A stretch of 13,457 nucleotides of DNA, taken from positions 2,068 to 15,524 of the forward strand of contig DKBI01000285.1 of the NCBI GenBank assembly GCA_002451175.1. The letters are read 5' to 3'. Within the stretch, counting starts at the first letter, position 1; each line of letters starts with the position of its first letter. Position numbers and translations under genes: made by a program. Shown here piece by piece: positions 6,326-13,106 of this stretch. Origin of the DNA: Betaproteobacteria bacterium UBA6904. Lineage in GTDB: Bacteria > Pseudomonadota > Gammaproteobacteria > Burkholderiales > SG8-39. The notes below the pieces were generated by a model that was given only the letters and a program-made list of their open reading frames with translations, searched no databases and was not told the origin of the DNA.

Positions 6326-8860
6326 CGCGAGCCCCGGGCGGGCGCGCACGCGCAGTTCGCCGAGCACGGGCTCGGCCAGAAACGGGAGTCCGTCGGCGCG
6401 CGCCGGAACGGCGCGCGCGCCGAGCGAAATCAGCAGCCGGCCGGCCAGCGCGATCGGCTGCGCGTCCAGGCTCTGCACGGCGATGGACGCATTGCGCGTG
6501 CGGATCGCGGCCTCCACGTCGGGGAGCCGGATCGCCTTGCCGCCGACCCAGCCGGTCACCGCCTGCGTGCGCGGCGTCGCGACGACATAGAGGCCCTCGC
6601 CCCAGTTGCGCGTCAGCTCGCCGGTATCCGAGACCGCCTCGGTCGCATCGAGGGGGATCACGGCGCGGTGCGCGTCCGTCAGGACCGTCGCCCCTTGGGG
6701 CGCACCTGCCGCCAGCCATGGCAACTCCGGCGTGGCGGGCATCGCGATCACGAGGCGACTGCGCTCCGCGGCGGTGCGCAGCGCTACGGAATTCGCGGCG
6801 GAGATCGGCGTGCCGAACAGTTGCTCCCGGCCCGGCGCGAACACGTAGGTGTGCTTCGCTTCGCGGACGTGGCCCTGGCGATACAGGAGCGCCGCGGCCG
6901 GCAGCATGGCCATCGCCGCCGGATCGTTGTACGTGTGCCAGCTGGACGCGGTTCCCGCGCCGTTGAGCGGGATCTGCGCATAGGCGTACTGCAGGAGCGC
7001 ATCCCATCCCTGGAAGCGCCCGCTCGCCGCCAGGTAGAGCGCGACCCCGTGGCGGTCGGCCGCCGGAAACGACTCGACGTTCCACTCGCTGACGGTGAGC
7101 GGTTTGCCGGCGACCTGCGCCGCGGCCAGCCAGTGCGCGAGATTCGGCCCGTAGATGGGGTTGCGCGTCAGCTCGCCGAGCGCCCCGTAGGCGTGGACGT
7201 CGATCAGATTGCCCACCGACAGCGCGGGCAGCGCGCTGAGCGGATTGCCTCCCCAGGTGCTCGTGGTGGCGATCGGCACCTTCACGCCTTGCGCGCGCAA
7301 GTGCGCGATCTGATCCTTCGCGAATTGCTGCTCGAGGTCGTTGAGGAACAGCTTCGATGCGCCGTGCTCCCAGGCGCGCCATACGCGATCCCTGGACAGC
7401 CCGTGCCGATCGGCAAAGGCCTGCGCCTGGGCCATGTACCAGGCGTTGTGCTGCGGCACCTTCTTGTCGGGCAGCAGCGCATTGCCGAAATGCTGCGTGA
7501 CGTCGTTCTCGTTGGTGAGCAGCATCGCGGCGATGCCGGGCTCGTCCCGATAGCGCCGCCCCGTGAAGCCATTGACGTGGTTGACGTAGGCCTCGTTGAA
7601 GCGCCGCATCGCGCGCTGAATGCTCGCGTTGACGTAGTTGTAACCCTTCAGTTCGGCGTGTCCCGCGCCGCGGGCGATCTCCTCGAACGCGTCGATCGCG
7701 TCGCCGGCCTTCAGCTGCCGGCCGACGTGCAGATCGAGCCAGACGTAGATGCCCTCCTCCATCAGGCACTTGAGCCACCAGTCGAGCTTCTCCAGCATCG
7801 CGGGGTCCGGAACGCCCGCCGACGAAGCGGCGCGGCTGCCGAACAGATTGGGATCCACCCAGAGCGAGTCGTGGTGATGGATGCGCACCAGGTTGAAGCC
7901 AAGCGCCGAGAGTCGGCGGGCCTGCTGCCGCACGTTCTCCGGCCGGGTGGCGAACAGCGCGAGCGCAGACAGATTGGTGCCCCAGAATCGCGCCGGCGTG
8001 CCGTCCGCGAAGACCAGGCGGCCCCGGTCGACGCCGACGAATCCTCTGCGCCCTGCCGGCCGCTCGCCGGCATTCAGAAACGCAAGGTCCACGGGGGCAC
8101 GGCTCCAGTCGAGGACGCCGGCATCCCATCGCTGGGGATCGTCGAGGCCGAAGCGCTCGGGCACGCTCGGCGCGATCGCGCCCGGACCCGAAACCGTCAG
8201 CGTCGCCACCTGGCGCCGGGCGCCCTGCGGGATGCGGTCCTTGTAGAACAGCGCGCGGATTTCCGACTTGCGCCCACGCTCGAAGTACAGTGCTTCGAGC
8301 GGCGGATCGAAACGCATCTCGAAGCGGTCGCCGCCCGCCTTGCCCCACGCCCAGCCGCGGTTGTTCGCCAGCAGGTCCGGCTCGCCGAGTTCGCGACCGA
8401 ACGTGTCCAGATCGAAGCGGAACGTGATGCCGCCCCCGATGACGCCGGATTTCGCGGTGCGAGCCTGGAAGTCCAGCGTCCAGACGAGCTGCCGTTCCGC
8501 GGCCCGATTGACGCGGCCCTGCATGGCGAGGTCGAGCGCCGCGTTGGTCCCGGCGAGCGCGTACTCGAACGGCGCCACGACCCTGAACTCGACCGCGTGC
8601 CGCGCCCAGGACCAGTCGGCACCCCAGAACGCGAACGTGCTCGTCAGTCCGTTCGCACCGCCCTTCGCGATCGACGGCAGGCCTTCGCGCGGATCGACGC
8701 TGACGGCCCATGGCGCAGCCGGCGCGTGCGCGGCGAGCACGAGCGCGACGCAGGTGCAGAGCCCTGCCAGCAGGTGCGGCATGCGGCGCCGTGCCGCCGT
8801 TTGCGCGGCGATTCGCGCCTGCCGGCCGGGGCAAACGTCGGCAACGGGGTTCACCGCCAA
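6206..8860 (-). CDS. Secreted clan GH-A-type glycoside hydrolase (GH5-like TIM barrel)
   Basis: This is an 884-residue exported protein. Residues 24-50 form a signal peptide: basic ARRR, a hydrophobic core LLAGLCTCVALVLAA, and cleavage near HAPA-APW. Residues about 52-275 look like a beta-rich accessory domain. The barrel begins at about 280 (LVFADGTPARFWGTNLSAL; LGFNLVRIHHHD; IYVWLDLH). Retaining GH-A residues are visible: acid/base Glu451 in MLLTNEND (Asn-Glu pair at 450-451, strand beta-4) and nucleophile Glu592 in TVSEWN (beta-7). The C-terminal ~180 residues are again beta-rich. It probably cleaves or trims the polysaccharide made here, or releases it from the cell. The start is uncertain: TTG 8860 or GTG 8854 keep the basic n-region (GAGA lies upstream), while ATG 8782 lacks a clear ribosome site and a basic n-region. 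It is divergent from the Wza-like gene (81 bases apart) and its 3' end overlaps the GT4 gene. Confidence 0.82.
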   Translation of the reverse strand: MAVNPVADVCPGRQARIAAQTAARRRMPHLLAGLCTCVALVLAAHAPAAPWAVSVDPREGLPSIAKGGANGLTSTFAFWGADWSWARHAVEFRVVAPFEYALAGTNAALDLAMQGRVNRAAERQLVWTLDFQARTAKSGVIGGGITFRFDLDTFGRELGEPDLLANNRGWAWGKAGGDRFEMRFDPPLEALYFERGRKSEIRALFYKDRIPQGARRQVATLTVSGPGAIAPSVPERFGLDDPQRWDAGVLDWSRAPVDLAFLNAGERPAGRRGFVGVDRGRLVFADGTPARFWGTNLSALALFATRPENVRQQARRLSALGFNLVRIHHHDSLWVDPNLFGSRAASSAGVPDPAMLEKLDWWLKCLMEEGIYVWLDLHVGRQLKAGDAIDAFEEIARGAGHAELKGYNYVNASIQRAMRRFNEAYVNHVNGFTGRRYRDEPGIAAMLLTNENDVTQHFGNALLPDKKVPQHNAWYMAQAQAFADRHGLSRDRVWRAWEHGASKLFLNDLEQQFAKDQIAHLRAQGVKVPIATTSTWGGNPLSALPALSVGNLIDVHAYGALGELTRNPIYGPNLAHWLAAAQVAGKPLTVSEWNVESFPAADRHGVALYLAASGRFQGWDALLQYAYAQIPLNGAGTASSWHTYNDPAAMAMLPAAALLYRQGHVREAKHTYVFAPGREQLFGTPISAANSVALRTAAERSRLVIAMPATPELPWLAAGAPQGATVLTDAHRAVIPLDATEAVSDTGELTRNWGEGLYVVATPRTQAVTGWVGGKAIRLPDVEAAIRTRNASIAVQSLDAQPIALAGRLLISLGARAVPARADGLPFLAEPVLGELRVRARPGLALYRAAGPGEALQRLPATYRDGRYTIALEAGLGTYWLVLQ

Positions 8861-8877
8861 AGATTCTCACATCCGCC

Positions 8878-8888
8878 CGCAATTTGCG
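8878..8888. other. Short perfect inverted repeat CGCAA-T-TTGCG
   Basis: CGCAA (8878-8882) and TTGCG (8884-8888) form an 11-base dyad in the 81-base divergent gap between the hydrolase and the Wza-like gene, directly 5' of promoter element copy 2. Its position would suit an operator acting on either gene. It is not conserved at copy 1 or 3. Short enough to be chance. Confidence 0.25.
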
Positions 8889-8944
8889 AAGCGTTCACAG
8901 TCCGGACACAGTCCTTGCCGCGACCTCCCTAGCATCGCGGCATG
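8883..8944 (+). promoter_or_regulatory. Shared promoter element, copy 2 (before Wza-like gene)
   Basis: This is the second copy of the element seen at 1447-1508. CGTTCACAGTCC lies at 8892-8903 and CACAGTCC repeats at 8907-8914, an 11-base period with 8 of 8 bases identical between half-sites. The core GTCCGGAC (8900-8907) is also palindromic. A -10-like TAGCAT lies at 8930-8935 and GCGGCATG at 8937-8944. From CGTT to the -10 is 38 bases and to the ATG is 50 bases, both identical to copy 1. The predicted transcript start falls on or next to the ATG of the Wza-like gene, which has no Shine-Dalgarno sequence. Confidence 0.6.
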
Positions 8945-10003
8945 CTCATCGACCTTCATGCACCATTCCCGCGCCGCCACCCGGCGGCCGGCGCGCGCTT
9001 CGCCAGATTCGCGCAGGCCGTCTGCCTCGCCGCCCTCGCCTGGACAATGGCAGGCTGCGCGAGCAGCCCGATCCCCACCGATCCGCGCAACACCGAAAGT
9101 TTCAGGGGCGCCGAGCGCAGCGACAAGGTCGATTTCGCCAACCCGGCGGCGCTCGCCGAGTTCGAAGGCGACGCCGACCCGGTCTACCGGCTGGGCGAGG
9201 GAGACAAGATCAGCGTGCAGGTGTGGAACCGCCCCGAGCTGTCCGCCAAGCACGTCATCGGGCCCGACGGCCGGATCACCGTGCCGATCGCCGGCGCCCT
9301 GAGGGTCTCGAGCATGACGCGCGAAGAGGCCGCCTCGACGATCAGCGGCTCGCTCGGCAAGTTCTACGAGCAGCCGCTCGTCAATCTCAGCGTCGACGAC
9401 TACCTGGCCAATCGCGTCACCGTTCTTGGCCGCGTGCACACGCCAGGCGTGCAGCTGTTCGACCGCCCGCCGATGCTCCTCGACGTGCTGGCGCGCGCCG
9501 GCGCCCTCCCGGTGATCGACAAGCAGGCGACGCTGACGCGCGCCGCGGTGTTCCGCGGCCGCGACCGCATCCTCTGGGTGGACCTCAAGCGCGTGCTCAA
9601 TCGCGGCGATCTGGCGTACAACATCCGCCTCAAGCCCAACGACCTGGTCTACATCCCGGACTCCTTCGACACGCTCGTGTACGTGCTGGGCGCGGTCGCC
9701 AAGCCCGGCGCCTATCGCCTCACGCCGGACATGTCGCTGATGGACGCGCTCGCACAGGCGGGCGGACCCAACGAGGACGCCGAGACAGACGAAATCGCGA
9801 TCTACCGCCCGGGCAAGCAGGCCGTGGAGAAGACCCCGCTGAAATCGCTGCTCACCGCGGACCGGCGCGTGAATTACTCGCTCGAGGAAGGCGACGTCAT
9901 CTACGTGAAGAAGAAGGGCATCGCCGAAGTCGGCTACGTTCTGCGCCAGCTCCTGCCCGGCGTGTCCTTCCTGACCTGGGGCACGGCGCTCATGCCGAAA
10001 TAG
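8942..10003 (+). CDS. Wza-like polysaccharide export outer-membrane lipoprotein
   Basis: This 353-residue export channel protein has a lipoprotein signal: a basic n-region, hydrophobic AVCLAALAWTMAG and lipobox MAGC with Cys39. The Poly_export domain spans about 80-154 (YRLGEGDKISVQVWNRPELS; GPDGRITVPIAGALRV). Two SLBB-type domains follow, at about 157-238 (VTVLGRVHTPGVQLF) and 245-322 (VYVLGAVAKPGAYRLTP). A C-terminal hydrophobic/amphipathic helix (about 327-349) resembles the outer-membrane-spanning helix of Wza. It would form the oligomeric conduit contacted by the Wzc-like protein. ATG 8942 is the only plausible start that includes the n-region, as no downstream ATG/GTG/TTG precedes the lipobox; it lacks a ribosome-binding site and is probably at the 5' end of its mRNA. 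It stands alone on its strand, with the hydrolase divergent upstream and the polymerase convergent 13 bases downstream. Confidence 0.92.
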   Translation: MLIDLHAPFPRRHPAAGARFARFAQAVCLAALAWTMAGCASSPIPTDPRNTESFRGAERSDKVDFANPAALAEFEGDADPVYRLGEGDKISVQVWNRPELSAKHVIGPDGRITVPIAGALRVSSMTREEAASTISGSLGKFYEQPLVNLSVDDYLANRVTVLGRVHTPGVQLFDRPPMLLDVLARAGALPVIDKQATLTRAAVFRGRDRILWVDLKRVLNRGDLAYNIRLKPNDLVYIPDSFDTLVYVLGAVAKPGAYRLTPDMSLMDALAQAGGPNEDAETDEIAIYRPGKQAVEKTPLKSLLTADRRVNYSLEEGDVIYVKKKGIAEVGYVLRQLLPGVSFLTWGTALMPK

Positions 10004-10016
10004 CCAATCGCGGCGG

Positions 10017-11390
10017 CTAGGTGATCACGCGGCGGAAGCGCGGCGCGACGGGCTGCGGCACGGCCGGCGCGCCCGGGCCGCCGACGGCCAGGTGACCCCG
10101 CCCCTGGATGTAGCCCTCGGCCCAGCCGAGGATCAGGAAGACCGCCGGCACGGCGTTTTCTCCGAGGTACACGGTGACCAGCGAGATGGCGACCGCGACG
10201 ACGATGCCCGCGAAGGTGAAGGCGAGCGAGTTGACGCCGCCGGGTTCCGCGAGCCCCTTGCGCACCAGCCGCACGCCCATCCAGACGAGCAGCGCGCCGA
10301 ACAGCGCCGCCGCGACCACGCCGTGCATCAGCGCCAGCAGCAGGTAATGATTGTCGATCGACTCCATGCCGCGCAGCTTCGGCCAGGTGTTGCGGCCCCA
10401 GCCGAGCACGGCGCGCTCGAGCGCGATGTCGACGTACTTCTCGAACAGCACCTTGCGGTAGAGCGCGGTCTCCTGCGACATCGTCATGTCCACGCCCGGC
10501 TTGACCTCGATGTAGGCCTGGAAACCGACGTAGCCCGGCACCGCGACGGCGATCAGCGTCACCGCCGCGATGATCAGCGCGCGCTGGCGCCGCTTGAAAC
10601 GCGCGACGTTGACGAAGATCGCGCCGATGACCGCGCCGAGCCACGGCCCGCGCGCCACGGTCATCAGCGAGCCGATGACGAGCATCGCGGAAATGACGCG
10701 GCCCTTGGTCGAGGGCAGCGCCGGGAACCAGCGGAACTTCGGCTCCCAGTGCCCGCCCCACTCCAGCCAGCGGCTCAGGCGGTACGCGATGATCATCAGG
10801 ATGCCGGCGAGGATGGCGTGGGCATACGGCCCGGCGATGCGCACCAGCCCGTGGCGCAGCGTGGTGCCCCAGCCCAGCCCCTGCCCGGGAAAGAACAGCC
10901 GCTCGCCGAGGACGAGAAACGGGTTCCAGGCAAAGCGGAATTCGTAGAGGCTGACGATCGCGACCGCGAACACCAGGATCGAGAAGCGTCGCGCCATCGC
11001 GACGTGCAGGCCTTCGGCGTCGATCGCCCAGCGCGCCACGAAGTACGGTCCCGCGACCTGCGTGAGCGCGCCGAACATGAGGTTCTGCGCCTCGCTGTAG
11101 CCGGCGTTGACGTACTCCGAATACGCGACCAGCGCGGTGTACCCCGCGACCAGGAGATCGGCGACCGACGGCCGCCACGTCGGCGCATACGCCACGAAGG
11201 CCGCCACCATGATCGGCAGGATGGCCGCGGAATTGAAGCTCGGGTCGGGCAGGCCCGGCGTGATCGCGTGGAACGTGTCCGGCAGCAGGAGCAGCGCCGG
11301 CAGGTAGACGGCGACGAATGCACGCCCCGGCGGCATGCGCAAGACGGCCGCCAATCCTGCGAGCAAGGCAAGGTAGATGATGTATTGCAT
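10017..11390 (-). CDS. Wzy polymerase / O-antigen ligase-like membrane protein
   Basis: This is a 457-residue inner-membrane protein with about 10-12 hydrophobic segments. The Wzy_C/WaaL-type core is visible. An Arg lies beside a membrane segment (MTVARGPWLGAVIGAIFV, Arg247). A large periplasmic loop follows (about 288-345). The conserved stretch is VLGWGRNTWP (328-337), then DNHYLLLALMHG (346-357) with His348. In this family the loop Arg and His residues act in transfer of undecaprenyl-diphosphate-linked glycans. Next to Wza/Wzc/Wzx genes, polymerisation of repeat units is the likeliest role; ligation to lipid A-core or to protein is an alternative. The tail (429-457) is Pro/Gly-rich and cytoplasmic. 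ATG 11390 has only a weak ribosome site. A minus-strand -10-like TAAAGT (complement of 11415-11420) would start a short leader. It is convergent with the Wza-like gene. Confidence 0.82.
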   Translation of the reverse strand: MQYIIYLALLAGLAAVLRMPPGRAFVAVYLPALLLLPDTFHAITPGLPDPSFNSAAILPIMVAAFVAYAPTWRPSVADLLVAGYTALVAYSEYVNAGYSEAQNLMFGALTQVAGPYFVARWAIDAEGLHVAMARRFSILVFAVAIVSLYEFRFAWNPFLVLGERLFFPGQGLGWGTTLRHGLVRIAGPYAHAILAGILMIIAYRLSRWLEWGGHWEPKFRWFPALPSTKGRVISAMLVIGSLMTVARGPWLGAVIGAIFVNVARFKRRQRALIIAAVTLIAVAVPGYVGFQAYIEVKPGVDMTMSQETALYRKVLFEKYVDIALERAVLGWGRNTWPKLRGMESIDNHYLLLALMHGVVAAALFGALLVWMGVRLVRKGLAEPGGVNSLAFTFAGIVVAVAISLVTVYLGENAVPAVFLILGWAEGYIQGRGHLAVGGPGAPAVPQPVAPRFRRVIT

Positions 11391-11448
11391 GCGGCCCGTC
11401 GCTTCGGTGCCGTGACTTTACCCCATCGCGTCATCCGGCCGCCCCGGC

Positions 11449-11464
11449 GTTCGGCTCACCGAAC
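11449..11464. other. Inverted repeat GTTCGG-CTCA-CCGAAC in divergent gap
   Basis: A perfect 6-bp dyad with a 4-base centre lies midway in the 184-base gap between the minus-strand polymerase gene and the plus-strand HAD-UbiA gene. It sits about 30 bases upstream of the putative TAAAGT -10 of the polymerase gene and about 40 bases upstream of promoter copy 3, so it could be an operator for either. It could also be chance in GC-rich DNA. Confidence 0.3.
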
Positions 11465-11504
11465 CGTCGCGGCCGCGCCGCGCGCCGCTGCACCGTTATC
11501 GAAT

Positions 11505-11549
11505 CGTTTGCAATTCGGCCACATTCGGCAGGCCGGGCGTCTGTGAAAT
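11505..11549 (+). promoter_or_regulatory. Shared promoter element, diverged copy 3 (before HAD-UbiA gene)
   Basis: Aligned without gaps on CGTT (11505-11508), this region shares 16 of 24 bases with copy 2, and 14 of the first 21 positions are the same in all three copies. Conserved parts are CGTT, then CA.T.C, then G.CACA.T at the same offsets; differences from copy 2 are mostly transitions. A -10-like TGAAAT lies at 11544-11549, one base further out than in copies 1 and 2. The predicted transcript start (about 11556) leaves a short leader carrying GGAG (11563-11566) before ATG 11575. Confidence 0.45.
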
Positions 11550-11574
11550 GCCCGGACGAAACGGAGAACGCCGA

Positions 11575-13089
11575 ATGACCGCCACGCCAGCGCGCAGACT
11601 GCGCGCGCAACCGTCACCCGCCGTTGCCCCCGCCAGGGGGTCGCGCCACCCGGCAGCGCTCGCGCCCCTGTATGTCGACCTGGACGGCACGCTCGTGCTC
11701 GGCGACACGCTCTGGGAGAGTTTCGCGCAGCTCGTGCGGCGCAGCCCGCTCGCGGCGCTGACTTGCCTTCTTGCGCTGCTGCGCGGCCGCGCGGCGTTCA
11801 AGCACGCCGTCGCCTCGCGCGTCGCGCTCGCGCCGTCCACGCTCCAGTACAACGCGCCGGTGGTCGAGTTCGTCCGCGCGGAGGCCGCGCGCGGCAGGCC
11901 GGTCATCCTGGCCACCGCCGCCGACGAGAGGATTGCCGCCGCCGTGGCGCAACACCTGGGGTGCTTCGAGCACGTCATCGCCAGCAACGGCGAGAACAAC
12001 CTCAAGGGGCGGCGCAAGCTCGCCGCGATCGAGGCGCATGCGCGCAGCGCGTGCGACACGGCAGCGTTCGATTACATCGGCGACAGCCGCGCCGACCGCT
12101 CCATCTGGCGGGCGGCCGGTCGCGCGATGGTCGTCAGCGGCACGCCGCAGGGGGCCGCGCGCCTCGCCGGCAAGGCGCCGCTGGCGCGCCATTTCGCGCG
12201 CCCCGCGGCCGGCGCGCGCGACCTGCTGAAGGCCATGCGTCTCCACCAGTGGGTGAAGAACGTGCTGGTCTTCGCGCCGATCGTGCTGTCCCACACCTAT
12301 GCCGAGTTCGACAGGCTGCTGCTCGGCGGCGTCGCGTTCGTCTGCTTCGGCCTGACCGCGTCGGCCACGTACCTCTGGAACGACGTCCTGGATCTGCCGT
12401 CCGACCGCGCGCATCCGCGCAAGCAGCGGCGGCCCATCGCCGCCGGCCGCATCGCCATCCCCGCGGCGCTCGGCCTGTCCGCCGCGCTGCTGCTCCTCGG
12501 GTTCGGCACGGCGCTGGCGTTCCTGCCGCCGCTCGCGGCCCTCATGCTCGCCGGATACGTCGGCCTCACCGTCACCTACTCGATGGCACTGAAGGAAAAG
12601 CTGCTGGTGGACGCGATGATGCTCGGCTTCCTGTACGCCTACCGGATCCTGTTCGGCGGCGTGAGCATGGCGATCGTGGTGTCCGACTGGCTGATCGCTT
12701 TCTCCGTGTTCTTCTTCCTCGGTCTCGCGCTGGTCAAGCGCTACTCGGAAATCTCCGCGCGCATCGACCAGCAGCCGGCGCGGATCGCCGGGCGCGGCTA
12801 TTACACCGGCGACCGCGAAGTCATCGGCGTGCTCGGCATCGCATCGAACTTCACCTCGATCCTGATCCTCGCGCTCTACATCACTTCCCCGGCGGTCGTG
12901 CAGCTCTATCGCCATCCGCAGGCGCTGTGGGGCGTCTGCTTCGTCATGATCTACTGGCTCTCGCGCGTCTGGGTGCTGTGCCACCGCGGCCAGATGCCGG
13001 ACGATCCGATCGTCTTCGCCATCCGCGACAAGGTCAGTCTCTATGCCGGCGGCCTGTGCCTCGCCGCCGTGATGGCGGCGAAACTCTAG
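11575..13089 (+). CDS. HAD-UbiA fusion: polyprenyl-phosphate phosphoribosyltransferase-type enzyme
   Basis: This 504-residue protein joins two domains. Residues 30-200 are a HAD phosphatase: YVDLDGTL (Asp35, Asp37), LATAAD (Thr114), a Lys near 144-148 and YIGDSRAD (Asp170, Asp174). Residues 215-504 are a UbiA-type membrane transferase with about 8-9 helices: LHQWVKNVLVFAPI, the metal/diphosphate motif NDVLDLPSDR (269-278) followed by KQRRPIAAG, YSMALK (335-340) and DDPIVFAIRDKVS (476-488). The last two match the decaprenyl-phosphate 5-phosphoribosyltransferase branch (mycobacterial Rv3806c) better than ubiquinone or haem prenyltransferases. The inferred reaction is polyprenyl phosphate plus PRPP to a polyprenyl-phospho-phosphoribose, then dephosphorylation by the HAD part, giving a lipid-linked pentose. 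I chose ATG 11575 (GGAG, 8-base spacer) over ATG 11548, which overlaps the -10 element. A GT-C gene follows 17 bases later. Confidence 0.82.
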   Translation: MTATPARRLRAQPSPAVAPARGSRHPAALAPLYVDLDGTLVLGDTLWESFAQLVRRSPLAALTCLLALLRGRAAFKHAVASRVALAPSTLQYNAPVVEFVRAEAARGRPVILATAADERIAAAVAQHLGCFEHVIASNGENNLKGRRKLAAIEAHARSACDTAAFDYIGDSRADRSIWRAAGRAMVVSGTPQGAARLAGKAPLARHFARPAAGARDLLKAMRLHQWVKNVLVFAPIVLSHTYAEFDRLLLGGVAFVCFGLTASATYLWNDVLDLPSDRAHPRKQRRPIAAGRIAIPAALGLSAALLLLGFGTALAFLPPLAALMLAGYVGLTVTYSMALKEKLLVDAMMLGFLYAYRILFGGVSMAIVVSDWLIAFSVFFFLGLALVKRYSEISARIDQQPARIAGRGYYTGDREVIGVLGIASNFTSILILALYITSPAVVQLYRHPQALWGVCFVMIYWLSRVWVLCHRGQMPDDPIVFAIRDKVSLYAGGLCLAAVMAAKL

Positions 13090-13106
13090 CCCCCGCGGCC
13101 GCGCGA

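Noticed and set aside
6668..8932. 754-codon open frame on the plus strand antisense to the hydrolase
   Set aside because: Its composition is that of an antisense shadow, whereas the minus-strand frame has a signal peptide and a catalytic Glu pair.
11548..11574. Upstream ATG extending the HAD-UbiA protein by 9 residues
   Set aside because: It lies at the predicted -10 element and has no ribosome-binding site, whereas ATG 11575 has GGAG at good spacing.
13095..13104. CGCGGCCGCG palindrome before the GT-C gene as a terminator
   Set aside because: Pure GC palindrome with no T-run in a 17-base intergenic gap; ordinary in DNA of this composition.
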